Assembly: GCA_902792815.1 (NCBI GenBank) | Contig: CADBAY010000015.1 | Location: 26,092 to 90,091, forward strand | Direction: 5' to 3' | DNA: 64,000 nucleotides | Origin: an uncultured Bacteroidia bacterium | GTDB lineage: Bacteria; Bacteroidota; Bacteroidia; Bacteroidales; UBA932 | Shown: piece by piece, positions 53,307 through 60,180 of the stretch | Layout: the number at the start of each line of letters is the position of its first letter | Position numbering within the stretch: the first letter of the stretch is position 1 | Notes under the pieces: model-generated | The model's database searches: none | Seen by the model: only the letters and a program-made list of their open reading frames with translations | Told to the model about the DNA's origin: nothing | Translations under genes and position numbers: made by a program

Positions 53307-53870
53307 ATGAAAAAGATTCTTTTGGTTGCCGCATTGGCAATGATGAGCGCAGCAGCGTTCGCACAGCAGAAGTTCGCATATGTTAACTTTACCGAATTGG
53401 TACAGTTGATGCCCGAGGCGGACCAAGCCCGTGCCACTATTGACGCTTCCACCAAGGAGGCAAGCGAGACTTATCAGGCTATGGCCGATGAGTTCAATAC
53501 CAAATACCAGCAGTATCAGCAGAAGGCTTCTACTTGGACCCAGGCTATCCGTGAGACAAAGGAGAAGGAACTGACCGACATCCAGCAGCGTATCCAGGAG
53601 TTCAACCAGACCGTTCAGGCCGAGCTTCAGCAGCAACAGCAGCAGCTTATGGCTCCGCTCTATAAGAAAGCTCAGGATACAATCGAGAAGCTTGCAAAGG
53701 ATGGCGGCTATGTGTTCGTCTTCGACCAGACCACTGCCCTGTACATCGACCCTGCACAGGCCGACGATCTTACCGCCGCCGCCCGCAAGGCCCTCGGCAT
53801 ACCTGCCGACAGGACTATGGAGTCGCTCCAGAAAGAGCTTCAGGCCAAAGCTGAACAGATGCAGCAATAA
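53307..53870 (+). CDS. skp: Periplasmic chaperone Skp/OmpH
   Basis: 187 residues. Signal peptide MKKILLVAALAMMSAAAFAQ, beta-strand core KFAYVNFTELVQLMPEADQAR, a long helical arm (about 50-130, with a six-Gln run), and the return strand GYVFVFDQTTALYIDP. Carries unfolded outer-membrane proteins across the periplasm; next to bamA as in most Bacteroidota. Start at 53307; the longer frame overlaps bamA. Confidence 0.93.
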   Translation: MKKILLVAALAMMSAAAFAQQKFAYVNFTELVQLMPEADQARATIDASTKEASETYQAMADEFNTKYQQYQQKASTWTQAIRETKEKELTDIQQRIQEFNQTVQAELQQQQQQLMAPLYKKAQDTIEKLAKDGGYVFVFDQTTALYIDPAQADDLTAAARKALGIPADRTMESLQKELQAKAEQMQQ

Positions 53871-53903
53871 GACCTAACCACACACTTTTTTTTAATAACA
53901 CTT

Positions 53904-55247
53904 ATGAATACCAATGAAATTCTGGCCAAGCTCCGGGCCAAGTATCCTGGGGAGAATGAGTATCTCCAGGCTGTTCAGGAGGTTTTGGAATCGGTGGAGG
54001 ATGTGTATAACCAGCATCCCGAATTCGAGAAGGCAAAGATTGTCGAGAGAATGGTCGAACCGGACCGCATCTTTACGTTCCGCGTGACCTGGGTTGATGA
54101 TCAGGGAGCGGTGCAGACCAACACCGGCTACCGCGTTCAGTTCAACAGCGCCATCGGCCCTTACAAGGGCGGGCTCCGTTTCCACAGGGCGGTAACTCCT
54201 TCCATGCTCAAGTTCCTCGGCTTCGAGCAGACCTTCAAGAACGCCCTCACCACCCTTCCTATGGGAGGTGCCAAGGGAGGCTCCGATTTTGACCCGGTAG
54301 GGAAGAGCAACGACGAGATCATGCGCTTCTGCCAGGCCTTTATGCTTGAACTATGGCAGTGTATAGGCCCCGATCAGGACATACCTGCCGGCGACGTGGG
54401 TGTCGGCGGCCGTGAGATAGGCTATCTGTACGGAATGTACAAGAAACTGGCCCGCCAGTACAATACCGGTGTGCTTACCGGAAAGGGCGGCACCTGGGGA
54501 GGCAGCATCCTGCGTCCCGAGGCCACCGGATTCGGCGCTCTGTATTTTACCCAGCACCTTCTGGAGAAGGCTGGTAAGGATATCCAGGGCAAGAAGATAG
54601 CCCTGTCGGGCTTCGGCAACGTGGCCTGGGGTGCAGCAACCAAGGCTACCGAACTCGGTGCCAAGGTCGTTGCGATTTCCGGTCCCGACGGAGTATGCCA
54701 TATTCCCGAGGGCATTACCAAGGAGATGATCGACTATATGCTTGTTATGCGCGCATCCAACCGCAACAGGGTTGAGGATATGGCCACCAAGTTCCCCGGC
54801 AAGGCATTCTTCACCGCCGGCAAGAAGGCTTGGAGCATCCCTGTCGATATCGCCCTTCCTTGCGCCTTCCAGAACGAACTTTCCGAGGATGATGCCAAGG
54901 AACTCGCAGCCAATGGCTGCTGGTGCTGCTGCGAGGTGTCCAATATGGGATGCCAGCCGGGTGCTATCCACTACTTCCAGGACAACGGTATCTTGTTCGC
55001 TCCCGGCAAGGCCGTCAATGCGGGCGGCGTGGCCACTTCCGGTTTGGAGATGACCCAGAATGCCGAGCATATCTCATGGGATGCAAAAGAAGTGGACGAC
55101 AAGCTTCACTTTATCATGAAGTCCATCCACGAGCAGTGCGTGAAGTTCGGCACCAGGCCGGACGGCAGCGTCGACTATGTCAAGGGAGCCAATATCGCCG
55201 GCTTCATGAAGGTTGCAACCGCAATGCTTGAGCAAGGCACCGTGTAG
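53904..55247 (+). CDS. gdhA: NADP-specific glutamate dehydrogenase
   Basis: 447 residues, hexameric small type. PYKGGLRFHRAVTPSMLKFLGFEQTFKNALTTLPMGGAKGGSDFDP carries the glutamate-binding and catalytic lysines; LSGFGNVAWGAATKA is the nucleotide-binding loop. Assimilates ammonia, the main route in Bacteroidales at high ammonia. Monocistronic, ending at a strong shared terminator. Confidence 0.96.
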   Translation: MNTNEILAKLRAKYPGENEYLQAVQEVLESVEDVYNQHPEFEKAKIVERMVEPDRIFTFRVTWVDDQGAVQTNTGYRVQFNSAIGPYKGGLRFHRAVTPSMLKFLGFEQTFKNALTTLPMGGAKGGSDFDPVGKSNDEIMRFCQAFMLELWQCIGPDQDIPAGDVGVGGREIGYLYGMYKKLARQYNTGVLTGKGGTWGGSILRPEATGFGALYFTQHLLEKAGKDIQGKKIALSGFGNVAWGAATKATELGAKVVAISGPDGVCHIPEGITKEMIDYMLVMRASNRNRVEDMATKFPGKAFFTAGKKAWSIPVDIALPCAFQNELSEDDAKELAANGCWCCCEVSNMGCQPGAIHYFQDNGILFAPGKAVNAGGVATSGLEMTQNAEHISWDAKEVDDKLHFIMKSIHEQCVKFGTRPDGSVDYVKGANIAGFMKVATAMLEQGTV

Positions 55248-55261
55248 CCCGGCCCTTAAAT

Positions 55262-55300
55262 AAAAAAGGCGCAGACTTCAATCAAGTCTGCGCCTTTTTT
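55262..55300. terminator. Bidirectional terminator between gdhA and rpsU
   Basis: A perfect 17-bp stem (55262-55278 with 55284-55300) with a 5-nt loop. The stem has A and T runs at its ends, so it gives a U tract in both directions. Serves the convergent genes gdhA (+) and rpsU (-). Confidence 0.93.
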
Positions 55301-55311
55301 ATTGGTAGTTA

Positions 55312-55506
55312 TTATTGCTCTTCCTGGAGACGGAGGTGCTGGACGTAGATCGCTTTCTGCTTAGCGATACGCTTCTTCACAGAAGGCTTCTCGAAGTTCT
55401 TGCGGGAGCGCATTTCGCGCACGGCGCCAGTCTTCTCGAACTTACGCTTGAATTTCTTAAGAGCGCGCTCGATGTTTTCGCCTTCTTTTACCGGTACTAT
55501 GATCAT
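55312..55506 (-). CDS. rpsU: Ribosomal protein bS21
   Basis: 64 residues: MIIVPVKEGENIERALKKFKRKFEKTGAVREMRSRKNFEKPS is the Bacteroidota S21 pattern. In this phylum bS21 helps to hide the anti-Shine-Dalgarno of 16S rRNA, which explains the general lack of Shine-Dalgarno use. The start at 55506 is fixed by a strong Shine-Dalgarno at 55513-55526; the frame open to 55542 runs through it. Confidence 0.96.
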   Translation of the reverse strand: MIIVPVKEGENIERALKKFKRKFEKTGAVREMRSRKNFEKPSVKKRIAKQKAIYVQHLRLQEEQ

Positions 55507-55512
55507 TCTTTT

Positions 55513-55526
55513 ATCACCCCCTTTTT
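55513..55526 (-). promoter_or_regulatory. Extended Shine-Dalgarno of rpsU
   Basis: AAAAAGGGGGTGAT on the minus strand. It matches AAAGGAGGTGAT, the complement of the 16S 3' end, at all but one position, and that mismatch can be a G-U pair. Ten nucleotides separate the G run from the ATG. It is by far the strongest such site in the window. Confidence 0.75.
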
Positions 55527-55539
55527 CATTTTTGGACGG

Positions 55540-55547
55540 CAAAGATA
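55540..55547 (-). promoter_or_regulatory. -7 promoter element of rpsU
   Basis: TATCTTTG on the minus strand, 33 nt before the rpsU ATG. It faces away from the PHP gene promoter at 55559-55566. Confidence 0.6.
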
Positions 55548-55558
55548 AATAAATTTTT

Positions 55559-55566
55559 TATATTTG
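55559..55566 (+). promoter_or_regulatory. -7 promoter element of the PHP-domain gene
   Basis: TATATTTG, 22 nt before the ATG at 55589 and 7 nt before an in-frame ATG at 55574. Confidence 0.6.
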
Positions 55567-55588
55567 TAGTCTTATGACACTAAAAATT

Positions 55589-56785
55589 ATGAAAAGATTA
55601 CTTGTATTCGCCATCCTGGCCTTCACGGCCATCAACTTAAATGCTACCGTACCACATCGTTCAAGCATTCCCGACATTCCCGGATACATAACCCTCAAGG
55701 GGGATTTCCATCTTCATACCAACTTCAGCGACGCCCAGGTCTGGCCGGTCACCCGCGTTGACGAGGCCGATTTTGACGGCCTTGATTTTATCTCCATCAC
55801 CGACCATCTGGATACTCATCATCAGCATATGGTCAAGGACTGGAGCGCCAATGTCAACCGCAATACTTCTTATGAAATGGCCGCCAAGGCCGCCAAGAAG
55901 TACGGCATAATGGTCATTCACGGCGCCGAGCTCACACGCGGCACAAGGATCTTCCCCGGGCACTTCAACACCCATTTCATTTCAGACGCTGACGCTATAT
56001 GCACGGCTGCCGAGGCCACCGACGGTCAATTCGGCTCCGATGAAGTCAAACAGGAAGAAACCGCCATCAAGGCAGGCCTCGCCGAGGCCAAGAAGCAGGG
56101 CGCATTCGTTACATGGAACCATCCCGACTGGGAGCAGCAGGCACCCAACGAAACAAAATGGTGGCCCATCCATACGGAACTTCTCAACGGTGGCCTGATA
56201 GACGGTATAGAGATTTATAACAGCTTCTCCGGCTTCGATCCCGAGGCATTCCACTGGGCAATGGAAAAAGACCTTGCCATAACCACGGGTACCGATGCCC
56301 ACAAGCCTATGTTCCAGTGGGTCGATTACGAAAAGGGCGAGTACCGCCCCATGACCCTGGTGTTTGCGAAAGAGCGTTCTCTCAAGGGCATCCGCGAGGC
56401 TCTTGACGCCCGCCGGACCGTAGCTTTCGCGGACGGCTGCATTTACGGAAAAGAAGAATTCATCAAGCCTCTTCTTGATGCCTGCATAAGCATAAGCGAC
56501 GTTAAGTTCTCGGAAAAGAAAATGACCGTCACGGTCAAGAACCTCAGTACCATTCCGGTTTGTTTTGTCAAGGCTCCAGGCAGCGAGATGGTGGTTTATT
56601 CCCGTCTGGGGCGTCTGAACGAGAAAGAGGAAATCAGTTTCTCCGTCAACGGCATCGACAGCCGCAAGCCTTGGAATGTATATGAATTCGATGTCAATTT
56701 TTATGTGACCAACTGGCTCACCGACACCGACACTCCTCTCAAAGTGTCGTACCACGTGAGTGTGCCGGCAAAATATCGCAAATAA
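55589..56785 (+). CDS. Secreted PHP-domain metal-dependent phosphoesterase-like protein
   Basis: 398 residues. Signal peptide MKRLLVFAILAFTAINLNA supports the ATG at 55589; an ATG at 55574 is in frame. PHP metal motifs in order: DFHLHTNFSD (about 33-42), SITDHLDTHH, VIHGAELTRG, NHPDW and GTDAHKP. Fold and ligands fit the PHP/PolC-type phosphoesterase family, and the C-terminal 120 residues form a separate beta-rich domain. Substrate unknown. It is followed, after 21 nt with no terminator, by the first 45-residue peptide gene, so it may belong to that unit. Confidence 0.88.
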   Translation: MKRLLVFAILAFTAINLNATVPHRSSIPDIPGYITLKGDFHLHTNFSDAQVWPVTRVDEADFDGLDFISITDHLDTHHQHMVKDWSANVNRNTSYEMAAKAAKKYGIMVIHGAELTRGTRIFPGHFNTHFISDADAICTAAEATDGQFGSDEVKQEETAIKAGLAEAKKQGAFVTWNHPDWEQQAPNETKWWPIHTELLNGGLIDGIEIYNSFSGFDPEAFHWAMEKDLAITTGTDAHKPMFQWVDYEKGEYRPMTLVFAKERSLKGIREALDARRTVAFADGCIYGKEEFIKPLLDACISISDVKFSEKKMTVTVKNLSTIPVCFVKAPGSEMVVYSRLGRLNEKEEISFSVNGIDSRKPWNVYEFDVNFYVTNWLTDTDTPLKVSYHVSVPAKYRK

Positions 56786-56806
56786 CCATTAACTATATTT
56801 TTAACC

Positions 56807-56944
56807 ATGATCAAAAAAACAGTTCCGGGAGTTTATTCAGCTCCAGAATGTGAATTTGCAGAGGAACTCTCCCAAGGAGTAATCTGTGAAAGCCCGGAAG
56901 GCACCACCGAGGATTTTGGTGCCGTTGAAGATTTCACCTGGTAA
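56807..56944 (+). CDS. 45-residue conserved peptide, copy 1 (paired with a surface lipoprotein)
   Basis: ATG at 56807, TAA at 56942-56944; begins MIKKTVPGVYSAPECEFAEE and ends EDFTW. Identical length and 17 shared positions with copies 2 and 3: M1 I2 K3 G8 Y10 P13 C15 E16 E19 C27 E28 S29 E35 D36 F37 F43 W45. No signal peptide or membrane segment, strongly acidic C-terminal half. The next ATG (56945) follows the stop directly, so translation of lipoprotein 1 may be coupled. I recognise no named family; similar short YxxPxxE...CxS proteins are, to my knowledge, common but uncharacterised in Bacteroidales. Confidence 0.85.
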   Translation: MIKKTVPGVYSAPECEFAEELSQGVICESPEGTTEDFGAVEDFTW

Positions 56945-56959
56945 ATGTTGAGCCTTATG

Positions 56960-59710
56960 AAAACAAAGTATTTTGCTTTAGCGGCGCTTGCATTTGCCGC
57001 TCTTGTCTCCTGTAACAAAGAAACCGCTACAGTTGAGCAGATTCCTGAGCCTTCGGTTCGCGAAGGCTATGTTCAGATTACTCTTTCTGCCGGTGTTGAC
57101 AACTCCACCAAGGCAGTTCTTGACGGCAGCAAAGTAGTATGGGCAGTAGGTGAAGAGGTCGCTGTCTATCCGGGCGAGGCCACTACAGCCGAAAAGTTCA
57201 CTGTCACGGCTGTTGACGGCAGCAACGTCACCATCTCCGGATCGGTGCCGGAAGGTACGACCAGCCTGGTTGCCGTTTATCCGTTTGATAATGCTGTCAG
57301 TCGTAATGGCAATTCCGTGAAGTTCAGTATTCCCGACTCTCAGAACATTCCCGATGATGGAAACATCGATCCTGAGGCTATGTCTTCTGCTGCGGTTTAT
57401 ACTGACTTAACCCAAAAGGCTCAGTTCAAGAACCTTTTTGCCTTGCTTGCATTTAACGTTGGCGAAATGGCAGATGCCAACATAGTCGGACTGCTTGCCA
57501 ATGACGATAAGGTTGCCGTTACCGGTAATGTTCAGGCTGCTCTTTCTGCCGATGCCGATCCCGTTATCACCGCCCCTGACGGGGAGGGTTGGAACGGTAT
57601 CGAGGTGTTTTCCGACAAGGCGTTTACGCCTAAAAAGACATATTATGCAGTTGTAGCCCCCTGTGCCGTCACCGGCTTTACCGTGGGTGTTGGAAACGAT
57701 AGTAAACTCGGTACTGTCACAAGCGATAAATCATTTACTCTGGAGCGCAACAAGGGCCTTGATTTTGGTGATGTTGCTTCCAAGGTAACCATGAAGTACA
57801 GCAAGATACACAATGCTGCCGAGTTGCAGGAATTCCTCTCAACAGCCCAGACTTATGCTGAGGGCGACGAGGTGGCTCTTGCCAACGACATTGACCTGAC
57901 CGGTGTAACCCTTACTTCCGCGGCATCCTGGGCCGGAACCTTTGACGGCTGCGGCCATAGCTTGAAGAACTGGACTTCCGCCGGCGTGGCTTTGTTTGGC
58001 ACCAATACTGGAACGATTTCAAATCTGAAACTTGACAAGACTTGCACCTTAAGCTATCCCGACCCGGATGCTGAAAAATCTTTCGGCTTTATCTGCTGCT
58101 ATAACGATGGCAAGCTCGAGAATTGCTCTAATGCTGCCAATATTACGTCTAACTGGGACTTTGTAATTGCCCGTGCTTATTATGGATCTCTTGTTGGACA
58201 GCCCACTGGGGACAAAAGTCTTATTGACGGTTGTTCCAACAGCGGAAACGTTACCCTTACATTTGCTGGGCAGAAAGATGTGCCTTACTTTGGCAATATT
58301 GCCGGACGCTCAATAGGTGCGAACGGTCAAGTAACAGTAAAGGATTGCACGAATACCGGCAAGCTCACTATTAAGAATACAGGAGTCGGTAAGAATCTTT
58401 ATGCTGGCGGCTTGTTTGGTACCGTTAACACCAGTGGTATTATCCAGAATTGCAAGAATTCCGGAGAAATATCTTATGAGTTCACTGCAGGAGGAACCGG
58501 GGCATATGTGAATCTAGGCGGAGTGGTTGGATATACTGCAGCCAAGATGATAGATTGTTCAAATACAGCAGCTGTTACTTACACCACATCTAAAGAGAAT
58601 CAGAGTACACGTCCCAATATCGGTGGTGTTGCCGGGTATGTGGCGGGCGGTATTACGGGCAGCAGCAATAGTGGCGATGTAAGCGTAACCGGTATGTTCG
58701 GCGCTACCAAAACAGGCTCCGATACTCCTAGCTCTGCCGGGTCTATGCCTTACCCGGCTATAGGTGGTGTTGCCGGTTGTGTTGGGCATGCCTCAAAGAC
58801 AGTTATATGTGACGATTGTCACAATACCGGTAAAGTTACTCTTGATGCTGCTATTGGGAGCTCTGGTTACATCCGCGTCGGTGGTGTTGGCGGATTTGTC
58901 AATGCCAGCATGAACGGTAGTACAAACAAGGGAGACGTGATTGTTACCTCCACTGGTAAGCAGACCGCGATTGGTGGCATCGGAGGGTATTGTGCTATTC
59001 ATAAGGCCGGAGAGCTTGAATGGAAAGATTGTATTAACGAAGGCGATATTACGTTATCTTCCGCTCAAGCTAATACCACTTTTAGCTACATAGGGGGCAT
59101 TGTTGGAGGAACTAATAGTGCATTTATCATAACTGGTTGTACCAACAAGGGTAAGATTACTACTACCTCACCTTCTCAGTTGAGGGTCGGCGGTATTGGT
59201 GGATTACCGAAAGTTATTGAAAACAGTGCTAATTATGGCGATATTTCCGTTACAGGTGCTACTTGGGGAAAGAAGGATGATTCCGCAGTAGATTATTCTG
59301 ATTATGCAAGTTCCGTCGGTTCAATCGCCGGCTTTGCGCAGGGCAATATCTTTGGATGTACCGTCAAATGTAGTGTTTCCAGCAATTCACAGGCTAACTC
59401 GTTTATAGGAGGCCTTGTGGGAGCCGTTGGAAATACTGCCCAGGACTTCTACAATATTGATATGGATGTGAACATCACAGCTTCCGAGGGGGTGTGTACT
59501 GGTATTATTATTGGCGGGCAAATAAACAACCAAAAAAATGTTAATATGGGTCTGGCAGGGCAGCCGATTAACATAGCTTCTTCCACCAAGGTTAACGGTG
59601 CTGCAGTTACCGGTATGGATGTAGCCTCCATTTCCAAACTCGTGGGCCATATAGAGACAGAATCCGGTCATGCTGGTTATATTCTCCTGACTAATGTTAT
59701 TCTGAAATAG
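56960..59710 (+). CDS. Large surface lipoprotein 1: fimbrillin-like N-terminus and GLUG-like beta repeats
   Basis: 916 residues. Start MKTKYFALAALAFAALVSC gives a lipobox with Cys19; an in-frame ATG at 56945 would add five residues. Residues about 35-280 resemble Mfa/fimbrillin-like domains (TKAVLDGSKVVWAVGEEVAVYPGE; VAVYPFDNAVS). From about 290 on, repeats of 40-60 residues follow the pattern DCxNxGxVTxxx...xxIGGVAGY, as in GLUG repeats, predicting a beta-solenoid. It closely parallels the lipoprotein at 60181-63861 in its first 130 residues. Probably surface exposed and adhesive or glycan-binding; inference only. The third gene of a unit with the PHP protein and peptide 1. Confidence 0.85.
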   Translation, partial: KTKYFALAALAFAALVSCNKETATVEQIPEPSVREGYVQITLSAGVDNSTKAVLDGSKVVWAVGEEVAVYPGEATTAEKFTVTAVDGSNVTISGSVPEGTTSLVAVYPFDNAVSRNGNSVKFSIPDSQNIPDDGNIDPEAMSSAAVYTDLTQKAQFKNLFALLAFNVGEMADANIVGLLANDDKVAVTGNVQAALSADADPVITAPDGEGWNGIEVFSDKAFTPKKTYYAVVAPCAVTGFTVGVGNDSKLGTVTSDKSFTLERNKGLDFGDVASKVTMKYSKIHNAAELQEFLSTAQTYAEGDEVALANDIDLTGVTLTSAASWAGTFDGCGHSLKNWTSAGVALFGTNTGTISNLKLDKTCTLSYPDPDAEKSFGFICCYNDGKLENCSNAANITSNWDFVIARAYYGSLVGQPTGDKSLIDGCSNSGNVTLTFAGQKDVPYFGNIAGRSIGANGQVTVKDCTNTGKLTIKNTGVGKNLYAGGLFGTVNTSGIIQNCKNSGEISYEFTAGGTGAYVNLGGVVGYTAAKMIDCSNTAAVTYTTSKENQSTRPNIGGVAGYVAGGITGSSNSGDVSVTGMFGATKTGSDTPSSAGSMPYPAIGGVAGCVGHASKTVICDDCHNTGKVTLDAAIGSSGYIRVGGVGGFVNASMNGSTNKGDVIVTSTGKQTAIGGIGGYCAIHKAGELEWKDCINEGDITLSSAQANTTFSYIGGIVGGTNSAFIITGCTNKGKITTTSPSQLRVGGIGGLPKVIENSANYGDISVTGATWGKKDDSAVDYSDYASSVGSIAGFAQGNIFGCTVKCSVSSNSQANSFIGGLVGAVGNTAQDFYNIDMDVNITASEGVCTGIIIGGQINNQKNVNMGLAGQPINIASSTKVNGAAVTGMDVASISKLVGHIETESGHAGYILLTNVILK

Positions 59711-59722
59711 TTTTTTTCGATT

Positions 59723-59860
59723 ATGATTAAAGAAGCATTCTCCGGAGCCTATTTAACTCCTGTATGTGAAATTGCAGAGAAACTCATCGAGGGCTTGATC
59801 TGCGAAAGCCAAGATGCCGTCATCGAGGATTTCGAAGACGGGGGAGAGTTTAATTGGTAG
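59723..59860 (+). CDS. 45-residue conserved peptide, copy 2 (no lipoprotein directly downstream)
   Basis: ATG at 59723, TAG at 59858-59860; begins MIKEAFSGAYLTPVCEIAEK and ends GEFNW. Same length and invariant positions as copies 1 and 3. It is 12 nt after lipoprotein 1 and is followed by a terminator at 59905, not by a lipoprotein gene, so it is either an orphan left by recombination or works with the upstream lipoprotein. Confidence 0.82.
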   Translation: MIKEAFSGAYLTPVCEIAEKLIEGLICESQDAVIEDFEDGGEFNW

Positions 59861-59904
59861 GGATGCTGTATATGCGGCTTTGATTGAAAGTCCGTTTTCT
59901 CAAT

Positions 59905-59951
59905 TCGGGAGGATAATTTGATGCTGTCGGGCATTTAAATTATCCTCCCGA
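59905..59951 (+). terminator. Terminator after peptide gene 2
   Basis: A perfect 15-bp stem (59905-59919 with 59937-59951), 17-nt loop, followed by the T-rich ttattttgttc. It separates the two cassette units. Confidence 0.8.
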
Positions 59952-59955
59952 TTAT

Positions 59956-59985
59956 TTTGTTCTTGCTCGAAATTTTTTATTTTTG
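59956..59985 (+). promoter_or_regulatory. Promoter of peptide gene 3 (-33 and -7 elements)
   Basis: TTTG at 59956-59959 and TATTTTTG at 59978-59985, 18 nt apart, the spacing of Bacteroidota promoters. The ATG of peptide 3 is 44 nt further. This is the only site in the window where both elements are clear. Confidence 0.65.
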
Positions 59986-60029
59986 CATCTTGGCGAATAA
60001 GATTGATTATCATTATTAACCATATTATT

Positions 60030-60167
60030 ATGATCAAAAAACCTTTGTTTGGAGCATACGCTGCTCCGGTTTGTGAAACAGTAGAGGAGAGCCTCGCAGC
60101 GCTTCTTTGTGAAAGCCCCGATGCAAGCACCGAGGATTTCACCGAGCAAGAGTCTTTCGACTGGTAA
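60030..60167 (+). CDS. 45-residue conserved peptide, copy 3 (paired with a surface lipoprotein)
   Basis: ATG at 60030, TAA at 60165-60167; begins MIKKPLFGAYAAPVCETVEE and ends QESFDW. Two cysteines at 15 and 27 as in the other copies, and the CES and EDF blocks are kept. The lipoprotein frame opens 1 nt after its stop. Own promoter at 59956-59985, so peptide and lipoprotein 2 form a two-gene transcript. Confidence 0.85.
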   Translation: MIKKPLFGAYAAPVCETVEESLAALLCESPDASTEDFTEQESFDW

Positions 60168-60180
60168 AATGAGAGTTGCT

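Noticed and set aside
51365-53455. A 696-codon open frame on the minus strand
   Set aside because: It lies entirely opposite bamA and the start of skp, whose families are certain. Long antisense frames are expected with this codon use; there is no recognisable domain or promoter.
56807-60167. The three 45-residue peptides as RiPP precursors
   Set aside because: No leader/core split with a variable core is evident, and no modifying enzyme, transporter or peptidase gene lies in the cluster; only the PHP protein is adjacent. Left as an open possibility and not claimed.
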